From Bacteroidales bacterium (GTDB taxonomy: Bacteria > Bacteroidota > Bacteroidia > Bacteroidales > P3): 64,000 nt of DNA. A model generated the notes under the pieces. It was given only the letters and a program-made list of their open reading frames with translations. It did no database searches and was not told the DNA's origin. The stretch spans positions 1 through 64,000 of the forward strand of contig JAFUYA010000019.1 in the NCBI GenBank assembly GCA_017477025.1. Reading direction: 5' to 3'. The position numbers and the translations under genes are program-made. The stretch's first letter is position 1. Every line of letters starts with the position of its first letter. Of the stretch, positions 27,908 to 36,729 are shown in pieces.

Positions 27908-30022
27908 TTAGAAAAAAGATAGTTTCTCCTTTTTTGCAAATTCTATAAAGGCTTCTGCTATGCCGTCCTTAGTCAGTCCTTCGTGGTTAAACAAATCGTG
28001 TTTAACTATTAAGTGATTGTTTTCGTCCAATAGCGGCACGTTTTCTCCTTGTTCGTTGGTTGTGAATTGATAAATCTTATCTCCGCTGTTATCTTTTGAC
28101 GGTTCTTGCATGGTAGCAAAGAAAATATTATAGTCTTCTTTCTTTGGACAAAGTTTTTCGTCCCATTTCTGCAAGAAAAGAACAGATGTTTTTGTGCCAG
28201 TATGAGGCTTAAAGACATTACCATGCAATCCAACAACGGCAAGTATTCTACAATGTTCGGCTATGTATTCTCTTATATGTTTGTCTGAAGAATTGTTAAA
28301 ACGACCTTGAGGTAAAACTATAGCCATACGTCCTCCTGGTCGTAAAAAATCAATATTCCTTTCAATAAAGAGAACATCACGGCTCATATTAGATGATTGT
28401 TTCAGTTGTCTTTTTCTGAAAGTTCCGTCAGACATCTTTACGATGACTTCTCCGCTTTGAAGTATATCTGTATATTTAGGTTCTGTTTCTTGGTACTTGA
28501 TACCCTTAGCGAGTTTCTTTACTGTTGTAGAATGAATGCTTTTACTCAAATCGTATTTAGAAAGAATACGGCTTTCTTTAATATCTCCAGCAAAAGGGGG
28601 ATTTGCCATTACAATATCAAATTTAAATTGTTTGTAGTCGTTTTTTGTAACAGCAAGTTTCTTTAATTTTTTAAATCCATTGTTGTAGGTATCTCTCCAA
28701 CTATCATTTTTTAAGTTTTCGTCCCAACGATCATAATCCAAAGTGTTAAGATGAAGTACATTTGTTTGCCCATCTCCTGCTATAAGGTTAAGAGTACGTG
28801 CTACTCTCACTGCCCGTTCGTCAAAATCTATTGCAAAAACATTTTCATTGACATAGTCAGTGCATTCCGCTGGCTTTTGTTCCAAGGTAAAAAGATGACT
28901 CTTTTTTATTCCTTTACTCTCTAATATTTTGCTCCAAACATAAAAAATAGTATGCACAGGAAATCCGCAAGAACCTGAGGCAGTATCTATCATTTTTTCT
29001 TTTTCATTAGGATTTAGCATTTTTACACACATATCTATGACATAACGAGGTGTAAAATACTGTCCTTTTTCTCCTTTACTGCTTTTATTAATTAGATATT
29101 CAAAAGCCTCATCTACTACTTCCAAATTAGAGTTAAAAAGTTTCACGTCCTGCAAAGAAGATACACAAACAGAAAGATGAGAAGGGGTAAGTTTGATAAC
29201 ATCATTGTCTGGGAAAACTCCCTCCCATTTATCTTTGGCTCGGTCAAAAAGATTATTTAACTTGTTTATCAATTCTGTTTCTGTTTCTCCGTAGTTACGA
29301 AATTCAAGGTTACGGTCTTTCTTTCTACCACTCTCAAATTCATCATAAAGTTTAATGAATATTAGTTTAAAGATTTCCTCAAAAACATCTACACCAGCAT
29401 TTGCCAAGACCTCATCCTCCATTTCAAGTATCAAGTCTTTTAAACTCTTTCTTTCATTTACAAGTTTATCCTTTTGTATAAGGTCTTCTATAGTCCAACG
29501 TTCCGTAAGTATATCTGAGAGTCTTTCATTTGCAGAAGGAATATTACTAAGGTCTTCAAAAAAATTAGGGTCTTTTCTATGATAATATGAAATACTTTTA
29601 CCGTTCGTCCAAACACCTATTGGAGCACCTGTTGCGTTGCAATAACTTTTCAATTGTTCCTTGCCGTCTTTCAGTTTGGGCTTTTTTAACTCTACTATAA
29701 TATAAGGTACGTTTGCATTGTCTTTATCAAAAATTACAATATCGGCACGTTTCTTTTCTCTGCCGAAAGAAACTTCGTACTCTAATTGAATGCGTGATAA
29801 AGGATAAGAATATTCGTCAGTGAGTGAAAGCAAATAGAGTTGCCTTACTACTTCCTCAGGTGTAAGTCTTATATCTTTTTTTCTTATTAAACATTTGATA
29901 TGAAATTCTTCCTTATTCTTAGATGTAACCAAATAAATATTTTTCTCTAATTTATTTATAATATTTTCTGAGAAAAGACTCAAGTCATATTGCGAACCTT
30001 TTATTATATCTTGTATTTTCAT
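27908..30022 (-). CDS. Nuclease-methyltransferase fusion (HsdR-N-type PD-(D/E)XK plus N6 methyltransferase), type IIG/IIB-like
   Basis: 704 residues. The N-terminal part has a PD-(D/E)XK nuclease signature: Asp94 (KRADIVIFD), Glu111-x-Lys113 (YIIVELKKPKLKDGKEQL), similar to HsdR N-terminal domains. A helical segment (about 140-300) leads to the methyltransferase: GQYFTPRYVIDMC near 324, DTASGSCGFPVHT near 347, and catalytic NPPF at Asn474. No helicase follows, and no hsdR gene is in the cluster. Together with the separate S subunit this is the layout of BcgI-like (type IIB) or type IIG enzymes, which cut close to their sites in an AdoMet-dependent way without ATP. A -7-like TAATTTTGT is at 30086-30094. 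Confidence 0.85.
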   Translation of the reverse strand: MKIQDIIKGSQYDLSLFSENIINKLEKNIYLVTSKNKEEFHIKCLIRKKDIRLTPEEVVRQLYLLSLTDEYSYPLSRIQLEYEVSFGREKKRADIVIFDKDNANVPYIIVELKKPKLKDGKEQLKSYCNATGAPIGVWTNGKSISYYHRKDPNFFEDLSNIPSANERLSDILTERWTIEDLIQKDKLVNERKSLKDLILEMEDEVLANAGVDVFEEIFKLIFIKLYDEFESGRKKDRNLEFRNYGETETELINKLNNLFDRAKDKWEGVFPDNDVIKLTPSHLSVCVSSLQDVKLFNSNLEVVDEAFEYLINKSSKGEKGQYFTPRYVIDMCVKMLNPNEKEKMIDTASGSCGFPVHTIFYVWSKILESKGIKKSHLFTLEQKPAECTDYVNENVFAIDFDERAVRVARTLNLIAGDGQTNVLHLNTLDYDRWDENLKNDSWRDTYNNGFKKLKKLAVTKNDYKQFKFDIVMANPPFAGDIKESRILSKYDLSKSIHSTTVKKLAKGIKYQETEPKYTDILQSGEVIVKMSDGTFRKRQLKQSSNMSRDVLFIERNIDFLRPGGRMAIVLPQGRFNNSSDKHIREYIAEHCRILAVVGLHGNVFKPHTGTKTSVLFLQKWDEKLCPKKEDYNIFFATMQEPSKDNSGDKIYQFTTNEQGENVPLLDENNHLIVKHDLFNHEGLTKDGIAEAFIEFAKKEKLSFF

Positions 30023-30153
30023 TATCTTTCTATTCCCTCTTCTTTTATTCGTTTTTAAATTTTTATAATATTTTATTCTTTCAGTACAAAATTACAAAAA
30101 AACTTTAAGTTCTAGCCTTGTATAATATTATGTATTTTATTCTCAATAAATAT

Positions 30154-31020
30154 TTATTGCTTACATTTTTCTGCTTGATTTTTGTGAATGTCAAGTAAGC
30201 GATTGAAATCGTAGTCCGCTTTAATCTTATCTAAAATACGTTTAACTACACTATAAACATCTTTATCTTTAGAATAATCCGCTTTACAAGCAAAATTGGC
30301 ACGTCCTTCTCTAATCAGTTTCATTGCCGTTGTTTTCTTTTTATTATCTCCATATACAGCAATAGAATGCCCGCCATGTACCTTGACCATCTTCATACAC
30401 GGAACATCTGTTTCTCCGTCTCCGAAATAAATCATTCTTTCAAACGGTACAGGTCTGTCTTCCTCTGGAATAAATTCATTTATTCGATGATTATCACTAA
30501 TTTCTTTTATACCCTTATTTATTTTGAATAAGAATTGAGTCTTTGCCGTGTAATCTACAGCAACTGCAGGCCAATATGCAACACCATTCTTATCATATAA
30601 GAAAGAACTTGCGTAAATACATTCAAATTCTTTGAAGATAGGTGTTCCTTCTATCATTTCTTTTAAACCTGAAGAATTAATGTAATGTTTTATAGTCAAA
30701 CCTTTTTCTTTTCCATATTCATTTATAAGTTTAAACCATTCTTTTACGCCATTAAACAATTTAACATCTTTTCCGAAATTAACAAAAGATTTCTTTGTTA
30801 TTTCAACATCGTAATAAGATGCATCTCTTATCATAGAAGCCATATAACACAAAATAGGATTAGCATCTTTCTCTACAGCAAGATCATTACTTTTCTCCCA
30901 GAACTCATTCTTATTTTTCTTAACTGCCTGAATAAAGCCAAACTCCTGCATATTACCCGGTGCTAACGTACCGTCAAAGTCATATATTAGTGCAACTATC
31001 GGTTTCTTTGTTTTTGCCAT
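30154..31020 (-). CDS. HAD-superfamily hydrolase
   Basis: 288 residues from the ATG at 31020. Motif I is DFDGTLAPG near residue 14-22, an insertion follows, motif II/III residues are in the middle (INSSGLKEMIEG), and motif IV is GDGETDVPCM near residue 202. The family comprises aspartate-based phosphatases and dehalogenases; the substrate cannot be told. An in-frame TTG at 31068 was not used because the HAD core would be preceded by a non-conserved tail. A -7 element is at 31114-31122. It lies at the right end of the accessory island. Confidence 0.85.
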   Translation of the reverse strand: MAKTKKPIVALIYDFDGTLAPGNMQEFGFIQAVKKNKNEFWEKSNDLAVEKDANPILCYMASMIRDASYYDVEITKKSFVNFGKDVKLFNGVKEWFKLINEYGKEKGLTIKHYINSSGLKEMIEGTPIFKEFECIYASSFLYDKNGVAYWPAVAVDYTAKTQFLFKINKGIKEISDNHRINEFIPEEDRPVPFERMIYFGDGETDVPCMKMVKVHGGHSIAVYGDNKKKTTAMKLIREGRANFACKADYSKDKDVYSVVKRILDKIKADYDFNRLLDIHKNQAEKCKQ

Positions 31021-31113
31021 AACATTAATACGTATATGTTTCCATAAAATTCTGCAATTCCTTTCCAATAGAATTTACAATATTATTAATATCATATACA
31101 CTGATTTCGTTTT

Positions 31114-31122
31114 GCAAAGTTA
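31114..31122 (-). promoter_or_regulatory. -7 element of the HAD gene
   Basis: Minus-strand TAACTTTGC, about 94 bases before the chosen ATG at 31020. No clear -33 TTG at standard spacing. Confidence 0.5.
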
Positions 31123-31298
31123 CGAAAAACAAAAATTAAATCTCCTCTTTGAATATTTAAAACGGAGTTTTTATAAATTAAATGTCTTTTTGATAAATTC
31201 AACTGTTAAATTTCACATAAACGCTGTACTGAGAATAACTCCATGAATAACATTCCGTAATAGCAAACGATTATCTGTCCTTTAACCTTATAAAAACA

Positions 31299-31338
31299 AA
31301 AAGCGGCAGAAAAATGTAGAAGTCCGTCCGCCGCTTTT
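31299..31338 (-). terminator. Terminator after the S9 peptidase gene
   Basis: AAAAGCGGC (31299-31307) pairs with GCCGCTTTT (31330-31338) over a 22-base loop; on the minus strand the stem ends in a T run. Confidence 0.65.
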
Positions 31339-31378
31339 ACGTTATTGATAATCGTTATTAATTATACTTGCTCCTCAA

Positions 31379-33490
31379 TTACTTATTCCCGTTCGGTTGT
31401 TCATCGGTTTTCAACCATTTATCCAACCAATCAAAGAAGTTTCTCTGCCAAAGAACTCCGTTTTGAGGTTTCAAAACCCAATGTGTTTCGTCAGGGAAGT
31501 ACAAATATCTTGCAGGAATTCCTCTGTTCAAGGCAGCATTGTAAGCAGCCATGCCTTGAGAGGCAACAATACGGAAATCAAATTCGGAATGTATAACCAT
31601 AATAGGCGTATCCCACTTATCAACGAACAAATGAGGGGAATTAGCGTAAGATTTCTGCACCTTAGGATCTTTATCCCAATAAGCACCGCCTAAATCCCAA
31701 TTAACAAACCACATTTCTTCGGTTTCCAAATACTGTTGTTCCAAATTGAACATACCATTGTGGGCAATGAAAGCCTTAAATCTCTTATCGTGATGACCTG
31801 CAAGCCAATAAACGCTGTAACCTCCGAAACTTGCTCCGACTGCTCCGCGATGATCAACATCAACATACGGTTCTTTGGATAATTCATCAATTGCAGTCAA
31901 GTAATCTCTCATACATTGTCCGCCGTAATCACCGCTAATCTCTTCCAACCACTCTTGACCGAATCCAGGTAAGCCTCTACGGTTAGGAGCAACGATTATA
32001 TAGCCGTGAGCAGCCATGATTTGGAAATTCCACCTGTAAGACCAGAATTGAGATACGGTACTTTGAGGACCGCCTTCGCAATAAAGTAATGTAGGATATT
32101 TTTTCGTAGAATCAAAATCAGGAGGATAGATAACCCATGTGTGAAGGTCTTTACCGTCAGTGGCTTTCAACCAACGTTCTTCCACTTTACCCCATTTAAC
32201 CTTAGCCATCAAATCGTCATTAACGGTAGAAATCTTTTTTTCTTTACCGTCTTTTTCATCAACCGACCAAATTTCGACAGGATTACTCATACTCATACGA
32301 GTAGCAATCAATTTGTCGCCGCAAGGTATAACTGCCGTGTAATCACATACGGAATTAGTGATTTGTTTTATCTCTTTGGTTGCAATGTTCAACTTATAGA
32401 TATTATCTTTTGCGTGATAATCCGAAACAAAATAGATGTTCTTGCTGTCGGCAGAATATTTCAGACCGTTAGCATTCTGGTCAAACTGTTCGGTCATGTA
32501 TTCGGCTTTCTTAGTTGCGAAATCATAGACAAACAAACGTATTTTGTCGGCCTCGTATCCGTCACGTTCCATACTTTCCCATGCAATGGTCTTGCCGTCA
32601 AAAGAGAAAACAGGATTTTGGTCGTATCCCATCATACCTTCAGAGATATTCTCCGTTGTTTTATTTTCTATATCATAGATAAATATGTCGCTGTTTGTAG
32701 AATAAGCATATTCCTTACCGACTTTCTTTCGACAAGTGTAAGCAATTCTCTTGCCGTCAGGACTCCAAGCGATTTGCTCCATACCGCCCCACGGACGCAT
32801 AGGACTTTCAAACTCCGTACCGTCCAAAAGATTGACTCCCTCTTTAACAGTCTTGCCGTCAAACTCTGCAACAAACGGTTGAGGAACGTTATCAACCCAA
32901 TTGTCCCAATGTCTGTATGCAAGGTCGTCGTTGATTCTGCCGGTAGTTTTGTCAAGTCCTTCTTTCAAATAAGCATACTTGTCTTTTTTTGCCAAAGCTC
33001 GTACATAAACTATGTGTTTTCCGTCAGGAGCATAAGAAAATCCCTCCAAATCACCGTCTTTAAAGTCGGAAATCTTTTTCCTTCCGCTACCGTCCAAGTT
33101 CATTTCGTAGATATTTACATCATCACCGTCAGCATAGATAAATCCTATCTTATCGCCTTTCGGATTAAAGATAACGTTAAACTCACTGTTCTTTGTCTGC
33201 GTCAGTTGTTTAACATTACCGCCGTCGGCATCCATAATATAGACTTCCGCATTGCCTTTATTTTTCTCAATATTGTAGTAGGTAACAGTATAAAGAACCT
33301 TTTTCCCGTCAGGCGATACATTCACATCGCCGATTCTGCCGAAAGACCACAAAACTTCGGGACTGAGCATACCGTCTTTCACTTCAATCTGAGGTTTTCC
33401 GATAGCGTCTTTGTCTTTCACGCTTTTTTGCTGGCAACCTGTCAGTGCAAGAGCGGCACATAAGGCTCCCATGATAAATTTTCTATTCAT
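31379..33490 (-). CDS. S9-family prolyl-oligopeptidase/dipeptidyl peptidase, lipoprotein
   Basis: 703 residues. The N-terminus ends in a lipobox LTGC with Cys19, so it should be a lipid-anchored periplasmic or outer-membrane protein. A WD40-like beta-propeller region follows (repeated SPDGK-type motifs: VSPDGKKVLY, YAPDGKHIVYV, WSPDGKRIAYT, and others, about 50-400). The alpha/beta-hydrolase domain has the catalytic Ser554 in GASFGGYS, an Asp in SEFDFR near 636 and a His in ETHWV near 670. Family members remove dipeptides from proteins or trim peptides for amino-acid use. The exact specificity (DPP4, DPP5 or acylaminoacyl peptidase-like) is not clear. Confidence 0.92.
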   Translation of the reverse strand: MNRKFIMGALCAALALTGCQQKSVKDKDAIGKPQIEVKDGMLSPEVLWSFGRIGDVNVSPDGKKVLYTVTYYNIEKNKGNAEVYIMDADGGNVKQLTQTKNSEFNVIFNPKGDKIGFIYADGDDVNIYEMNLDGSGRKKISDFKDGDLEGFSYAPDGKHIVYVRALAKKDKYAYLKEGLDKTTGRINDDLAYRHWDNWVDNVPQPFVAEFDGKTVKEGVNLLDGTEFESPMRPWGGMEQIAWSPDGKRIAYTCRKKVGKEYAYSTNSDIFIYDIENKTTENISEGMMGYDQNPVFSFDGKTIAWESMERDGYEADKIRLFVYDFATKKAEYMTEQFDQNANGLKYSADSKNIYFVSDYHAKDNIYKLNIATKEIKQITNSVCDYTAVIPCGDKLIATRMSMSNPVEIWSVDEKDGKEKKISTVNDDLMAKVKWGKVEERWLKATDGKDLHTWVIYPPDFDSTKKYPTLLYCEGGPQSTVSQFWSYRWNFQIMAAHGYIIVAPNRRGLPGFGQEWLEEISGDYGGQCMRDYLTAIDELSKEPYVDVDHRGAVGASFGGYSVYWLAGHHDKRFKAFIAHNGMFNLEQQYLETEEMWFVNWDLGGAYWDKDPKVQKSYANSPHLFVDKWDTPIMVIHSEFDFRIVASQGMAAYNAALNRGIPARYLYFPDETHWVLKPQNGVLWQRNFFDWLDKWLKTDEQPNGNK

Positions 33491-33527
33491 AGTATCTTAT
33501 TGTTTATTATTGTTTTCAAGTCAAGTT

Positions 33528-33536
33528 GCAAAGTTA
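33528..33536 (-). promoter_or_regulatory. -7 element of the S9 peptidase gene
   Basis: Minus-strand TAACTTTGC, 38 bases before the ATG at 33490. Confidence 0.55.
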
Positions 33537-33601
33537 CGAAGTTTTCACTAATAAAGGAAATAATTATCAAAAGAAATACTCTATTTATTTCTTTCATTAC
33601 T

Positions 33602-33631
33602 TTGAGTTTGAATAAAAATTCATATCTTTGC
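33602..33631 (+). promoter_or_regulatory. Promoter of ribE
   Basis: TTG (33602-33604) and TATCTTTGC (33623-33631) are 18 bases apart; the ATG follows at 33661. It overlaps an in-frame upstream start (33628), which is therefore not used. No FMN riboswitch is present. Confidence 0.6.
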
Positions 33632-33660
33632 ACGGTGTAAAAAATAAAAATCTTGAAGAT

Positions 33661-34269
33661 ATGTTTACAGGAATAGTAGAACGAACGGCACAAGTTGTTA
33701 AAATAGAACAGGACGGCACAAATTTCCATTTCACTATGGAATGCGAAATAGCAGATGAGTTACATATCGACCAAAGTTTCGCTCATGACGGTTGTTGTCT
33801 TACGGTGGTAAAAATAGACAAAGAGAAAAAACAATATGTTGTTACTGCAATGAAAGAAACCATGGACAGGACAAATCTGAAAACATGGGCCGAAGGGACG
33901 GAAGTTAATGTAGAGAGAAGTATGTTGCAGGACGGAAGATTTGACGGACATATCGTTCAGGGACATGTTGATAATACTGCCGTTTGTACAAAAATTACGG
34001 ATGAAAACGGCTCATGGAGATATTATTTTAAATTTCAGGACAAAAGCCATGTTCATGTTACCGTTGAGAAAGGAAGCATTTGTGTAAACGGTGTCTCTTT
34101 AACGGTAGTGGATAGCGGTGAAGATGATTTCTCCGTTTCAATAATCCCTTATACTCAGGAACATACAAATTTCCATAATTTTAAAATCGGAACCATTGTC
34201 AATATAGAATTTGACGTACTCGGCAAGTACATAGAGAAACTTCTGAAAACTTATATTCCTAAGCAGTAA
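33661..34269 (+). CDS. ribE: Riboflavin synthase alpha subunit
   Basis: 202 residues. MFTGIVE is the invariant start of riboflavin synthase. The two-lumazine-domain duplication is seen in HDGCCLTVV near 39 and VNGVSLTVV near 140, with the GHIVQGHVD linker motif near 97. It dismutates two 6,7-dimethyl-8-ribityllumazine to riboflavin. Start chosen at 33661 because it matches MFTGIVE and follows the promoter. It stands alone, with no other rib gene in the window; a strong terminator follows. Confidence 0.96.
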   Translation: MFTGIVERTAQVVKIEQDGTNFHFTMECEIADELHIDQSFAHDGCCLTVVKIDKEKKQYVVTAMKETMDRTNLKTWAEGTEVNVERSMLQDGRFDGHIVQGHVDNTAVCTKITDENGSWRYYFKFQDKSHVHVTVEKGSICVNGVSLTVVDSGEDDFSVSIIPYTQEHTNFHNFKIGTIVNIEFDVLGKYIEKLLKTYIPKQ

Positions 34270-34413
34270 TACAAGTATTGCGAGGTGAAAATATTGCAAT
34301 CGAAACATTGACAACAAAAGTAACCTGCAAATAATTTACTGCACATAAAGATAAGATTATCAAAGTTATAAACAATGTACAAGAAATCAGTATGATTTCT
34401 TCGAAAATCATTA

Positions 34414-34460
34414 ACAATTCCGAAGTTTTCTCAAAGAAAACTTCGGAATTGTCAGACTTT
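34414..34460 (+). terminator. Terminator after ribE
   Basis: 17-bp perfect inverted repeat ACAATTCCGAAGTTTTC (34414-34430) with its complement (34436-34452) and a 5-base loop, then CAGACTTTTTT. Confidence 0.8.
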
Positions 34461-34634
34461 TTTCGGGAGTTTCTTATGATTGCGTTTTGGGGTAAAAAAG
34501 GGAGTTGTTTGTTGTTTCACTCCACCGCTATTTCAGGAAAAGTTTATTGCTAACAAATCGCATGACGCACGGAAATTATCACAAAAATGCAAGCAGAGTA
34601 TATGAAACAAGGGGGATTTTGATGGTTGTACAAA

Positions 34635-34668
34635 AAAAAACGGCAGACACGATTGTCTGCCGTTTTTT
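34635..34668. terminator. Bidirectional terminator at the end of htpG
   Basis: 15-bp inverted repeat (34635-34649 with 34654-34668; core ACGGCAGACA) with 4-base loop CGAT and A/T runs on both sides. Confidence 0.8.
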
Positions 34669-34688
34669 GGTTTATCCTGTAACTATAA

Positions 34689-36587
34689 TTATTCAACAAG
34701 TTTCGTTGAACGTTTGATAAATGTATCCAAAGCTTCGCCCTTCAACAAGCCTTGTGAAAGCAACGCAAGGTCTTTTAACTGGGACAATTTCTCCGTCTGT
34801 TGTTCTGAATCCGCATTTTGAAGGATGTTGTATATAACAGGATGATTGGTATTGATGACAAGATTATAACTGTCAGGCATATCTCCGTAAAGACCATACA
34901 TACCGCCTCCGCCTAATTCGCTCATATCTTTCATTCTTCTCATAAACTCGTTTTGAGTTATGGTAACCGGTTGAGCAGTTTCTTCTAAAGATTCAGTCTG
35001 TACGGTGAAAGTTTTCTTATCTACAAGATTTTCCATCATCTCTTGTATTTTCTTCACTTCATCTTCAGACAATTTTGAAGGTATCTTTTCATCCTTTTGA
35101 ATCAATTTACTTATTACGTCAGCGTCTATACGAGTGAATCTGCATTTCTCATTTTTCTGCTCCAACATATTCACAAAATGCGTATCCAATATTCCGTCTA
35201 ACAACAAAACATCGTAACCTTTGTCCTTTGCTGCCTGAATATATGCATATTGTTCATCAACATTTTGTGCGTAAAGGAAGATAACGTTTCCGTCTTTATC
35301 GGTTTGAAGCGTTGAAATCTTCTTTTTATAGTCATCAAGTGTGAAAAATTCCTTGTCAGTATTCTTGAATACATAAATATTTTTCATCCTGTCATAGAAT
35401 TTTTCATCAGAAAGCATACCGTATTCAATGAATATTTTTAGGTCATCCCATTTATTCAAAAACTCTTCATGCTGATTCTTTGAGATTTCTTCCAATTTCT
35501 CGGCAACTTTCTTGGCAATATGAGAAGAAATCTTCTTAACATTGCCGTCACTTTGAAGATATGAACGCGATACGTTAAGAGGAATATCAGGAGAATCCAA
35601 AACTCCGCGTAGCAACATCATATATTGCGGAACAACTCCCTCTACACTGTCGGTTACAAACACTTGATTGCAGTATAATTGGATTTTATCTTGTGTCGGA
35701 TCTATATTTTTCTTAACTTTCGGGAAATATAATATACCTGTTAAATTAAAAGGATAATCAACATTAAGATGTATATGGAATAAAGGTTCGTCAAAATTCA
35801 TCGGATATAACTCACGGAAGAATTTATTGTAATCTTCGTCTTTCAATTCTGAAGGAGATTTTTTCCATAAAGGCTCAGTATTGTTGATTATACGGTCATG
35901 TTCAACCTCAACTCTTTTAGGATTTCCGTCTTTATCCTTTTCGGTCGGTGAATCTTCCCAAGATTTTTCCTTACCGAAACGAATTGGAACAGGCATAAAT
36001 TTACAATACTTTCTCAATAGTTCAAGAATTTTGTATTCTTCCAAGAAGTCTTTACATTCATCCGTTATATGCATAACGATTTCCGTACCTCTTTCCTGTT
36101 TATCACACTGTTCTATGGAGTATTCAGTATCCCCGTCACAAGACCAATGAACTGCAGGGGCATCTTTGAACGACCGAGTAAAGATTTCAACTTGATCACT
36201 TACCATAAAGGAAGAGAAAAATCCCAAACCGAAATGTCCTATCAGTTGATTAACATCTGCTTCACTTTTACCTTTGAATTTTTCCAAGAATTCTTCCGCT
36301 CCTGAAAACGCAATTTGGGTTATATACTTCTCAACCTCATCTTCAGTCATACCTATACCGCGATCAATGACGTGAAGAGTTTTTTTGTCTTTATCTATTT
36401 TAACGTCAATCGTCAGATCTCCCAACTCCCCTTTTGCTTCTCCGAGAGAAGACAAAGTTTTCAATTTTTGAGTTGCATCAACTGCATTACTTACTATCTC
36501 TCTTAAGAATATCTCGTGGTCAGAATAAAGAAATTTCTTAATAACAGGAAAAATATTTTCCGTTTTTACATTAATTTTACCTTTCAT
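34689..36587 (-). CDS. htpG: Hsp90-family chaperone HtpG
   Basis: 632 residues. The GHKL ATPase domain has REIVSNAVDA near 29-38, DRGIGMTEDEV near 76, and GHFGLGFFSSFMV near 118-130. The middle domain catalytic loop SRSYLQSDG lies near 335, and the C-terminal dimerisation part contains a GGGGMYGLYGDM insertion. It is a little shorter than other Bacteroidetes HtpG. HtpG is a cytoplasmic ATP-driven chaperone. No -7 element was found immediately upstream (36588-36660). Confidence 0.97.
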   Translation of the reverse strand: MKGKINVKTENIFPVIKKFLYSDHEIFLREIVSNAVDATQKLKTLSSLGEAKGELGDLTIDVKIDKDKKTLHVIDRGIGMTEDEVEKYITQIAFSGAEEFLEKFKGKSEADVNQLIGHFGLGFFSSFMVSDQVEIFTRSFKDAPAVHWSCDGDTEYSIEQCDKQERGTEIVMHITDECKDFLEEYKILELLRKYCKFMPVPIRFGKEKSWEDSPTEKDKDGNPKRVEVEHDRIINNTEPLWKKSPSELKDEDYNKFFRELYPMNFDEPLFHIHLNVDYPFNLTGILYFPKVKKNIDPTQDKIQLYCNQVFVTDSVEGVVPQYMMLLRGVLDSPDIPLNVSRSYLQSDGNVKKISSHIAKKVAEKLEEISKNQHEEFLNKWDDLKIFIEYGMLSDEKFYDRMKNIYVFKNTDKEFFTLDDYKKKISTLQTDKDGNVIFLYAQNVDEQYAYIQAAKDKGYDVLLLDGILDTHFVNMLEQKNEKCRFTRIDADVISKLIQKDEKIPSKLSEDEVKKIQEMMENLVDKKTFTVQTESLEETAQPVTITQNEFMRRMKDMSELGGGGMYGLYGDMPDSYNLVINTNHPVIYNILQNADSEQQTEKLSQLKDLALLSQGLLKGEALDTFIKRSTKLVE

Positions 36588-36666
36588 TATATTGTCAGTT
36601 TTATTATTTACTCAAAATCAATTATTGAAACAGACTCTTTCAAACATTATTCCACAAAATAAAATA

Positions 36667-36709
36667 TGACATTATGTCAGTATAAATTAAATTTTTATAT
36701 TACCTTTGC
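36667..36709 (+). promoter_or_regulatory. Promoter and possible operator of the TPR gene
   Basis: TACCTTTGC (36701-36709) fits TAnnTTTGC. A 13-base palindrome TGACAT-T-ATGTCA (36667-36679) lies 21 bases upstream of it, where a CRP/FNR-type or other dimeric regulator could bind. It also lies in the htpG upstream region on the other strand. The ATG is at 36730. Confidence 0.45.
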
Positions 36710-36729
36710 CGACTAAACCAAATAAGACG

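Larger units (their letters stand above)
31021..31378. other. Intergenic stretch between HAD and S9 peptidase genes
   Basis: 358 bases without a gene. It holds the HAD promoter (31114-31122) and the peptidase terminator (31299-31338). I saw nothing else in it. Confidence 0.7.
34270..34688. other. Hairpin-rich intergenic stretch between ribE and htpG
   Basis: No gene. It holds a 9-bp hairpin AAGAAATCA/TGATTTCTT with a 3-base loop (34381-34401), the ribE terminator (34414-34460) and the shared terminator with htpG (34635-34668). The small ORF at 34505 is unsupported. Confidence 0.6.

Noticed and set aside
26505-30022. Classical type I R-M (hsdRMS)
   Set aside because: No hsdR helicase gene in the cluster and the methyltransferase carries its own nuclease domain.
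32141-33463. A 440-codon frame on + opposite the S9 peptidase gene
   Set aside because: It mirrors the peptidase frame, has no recognisable domain, and the peptidase on the other strand has catalytic motifs, lipobox and promoter.
34505-34717. 70-codon ORF between ribE and htpG
   Set aside because: It runs through a strong terminator stem and into htpG.
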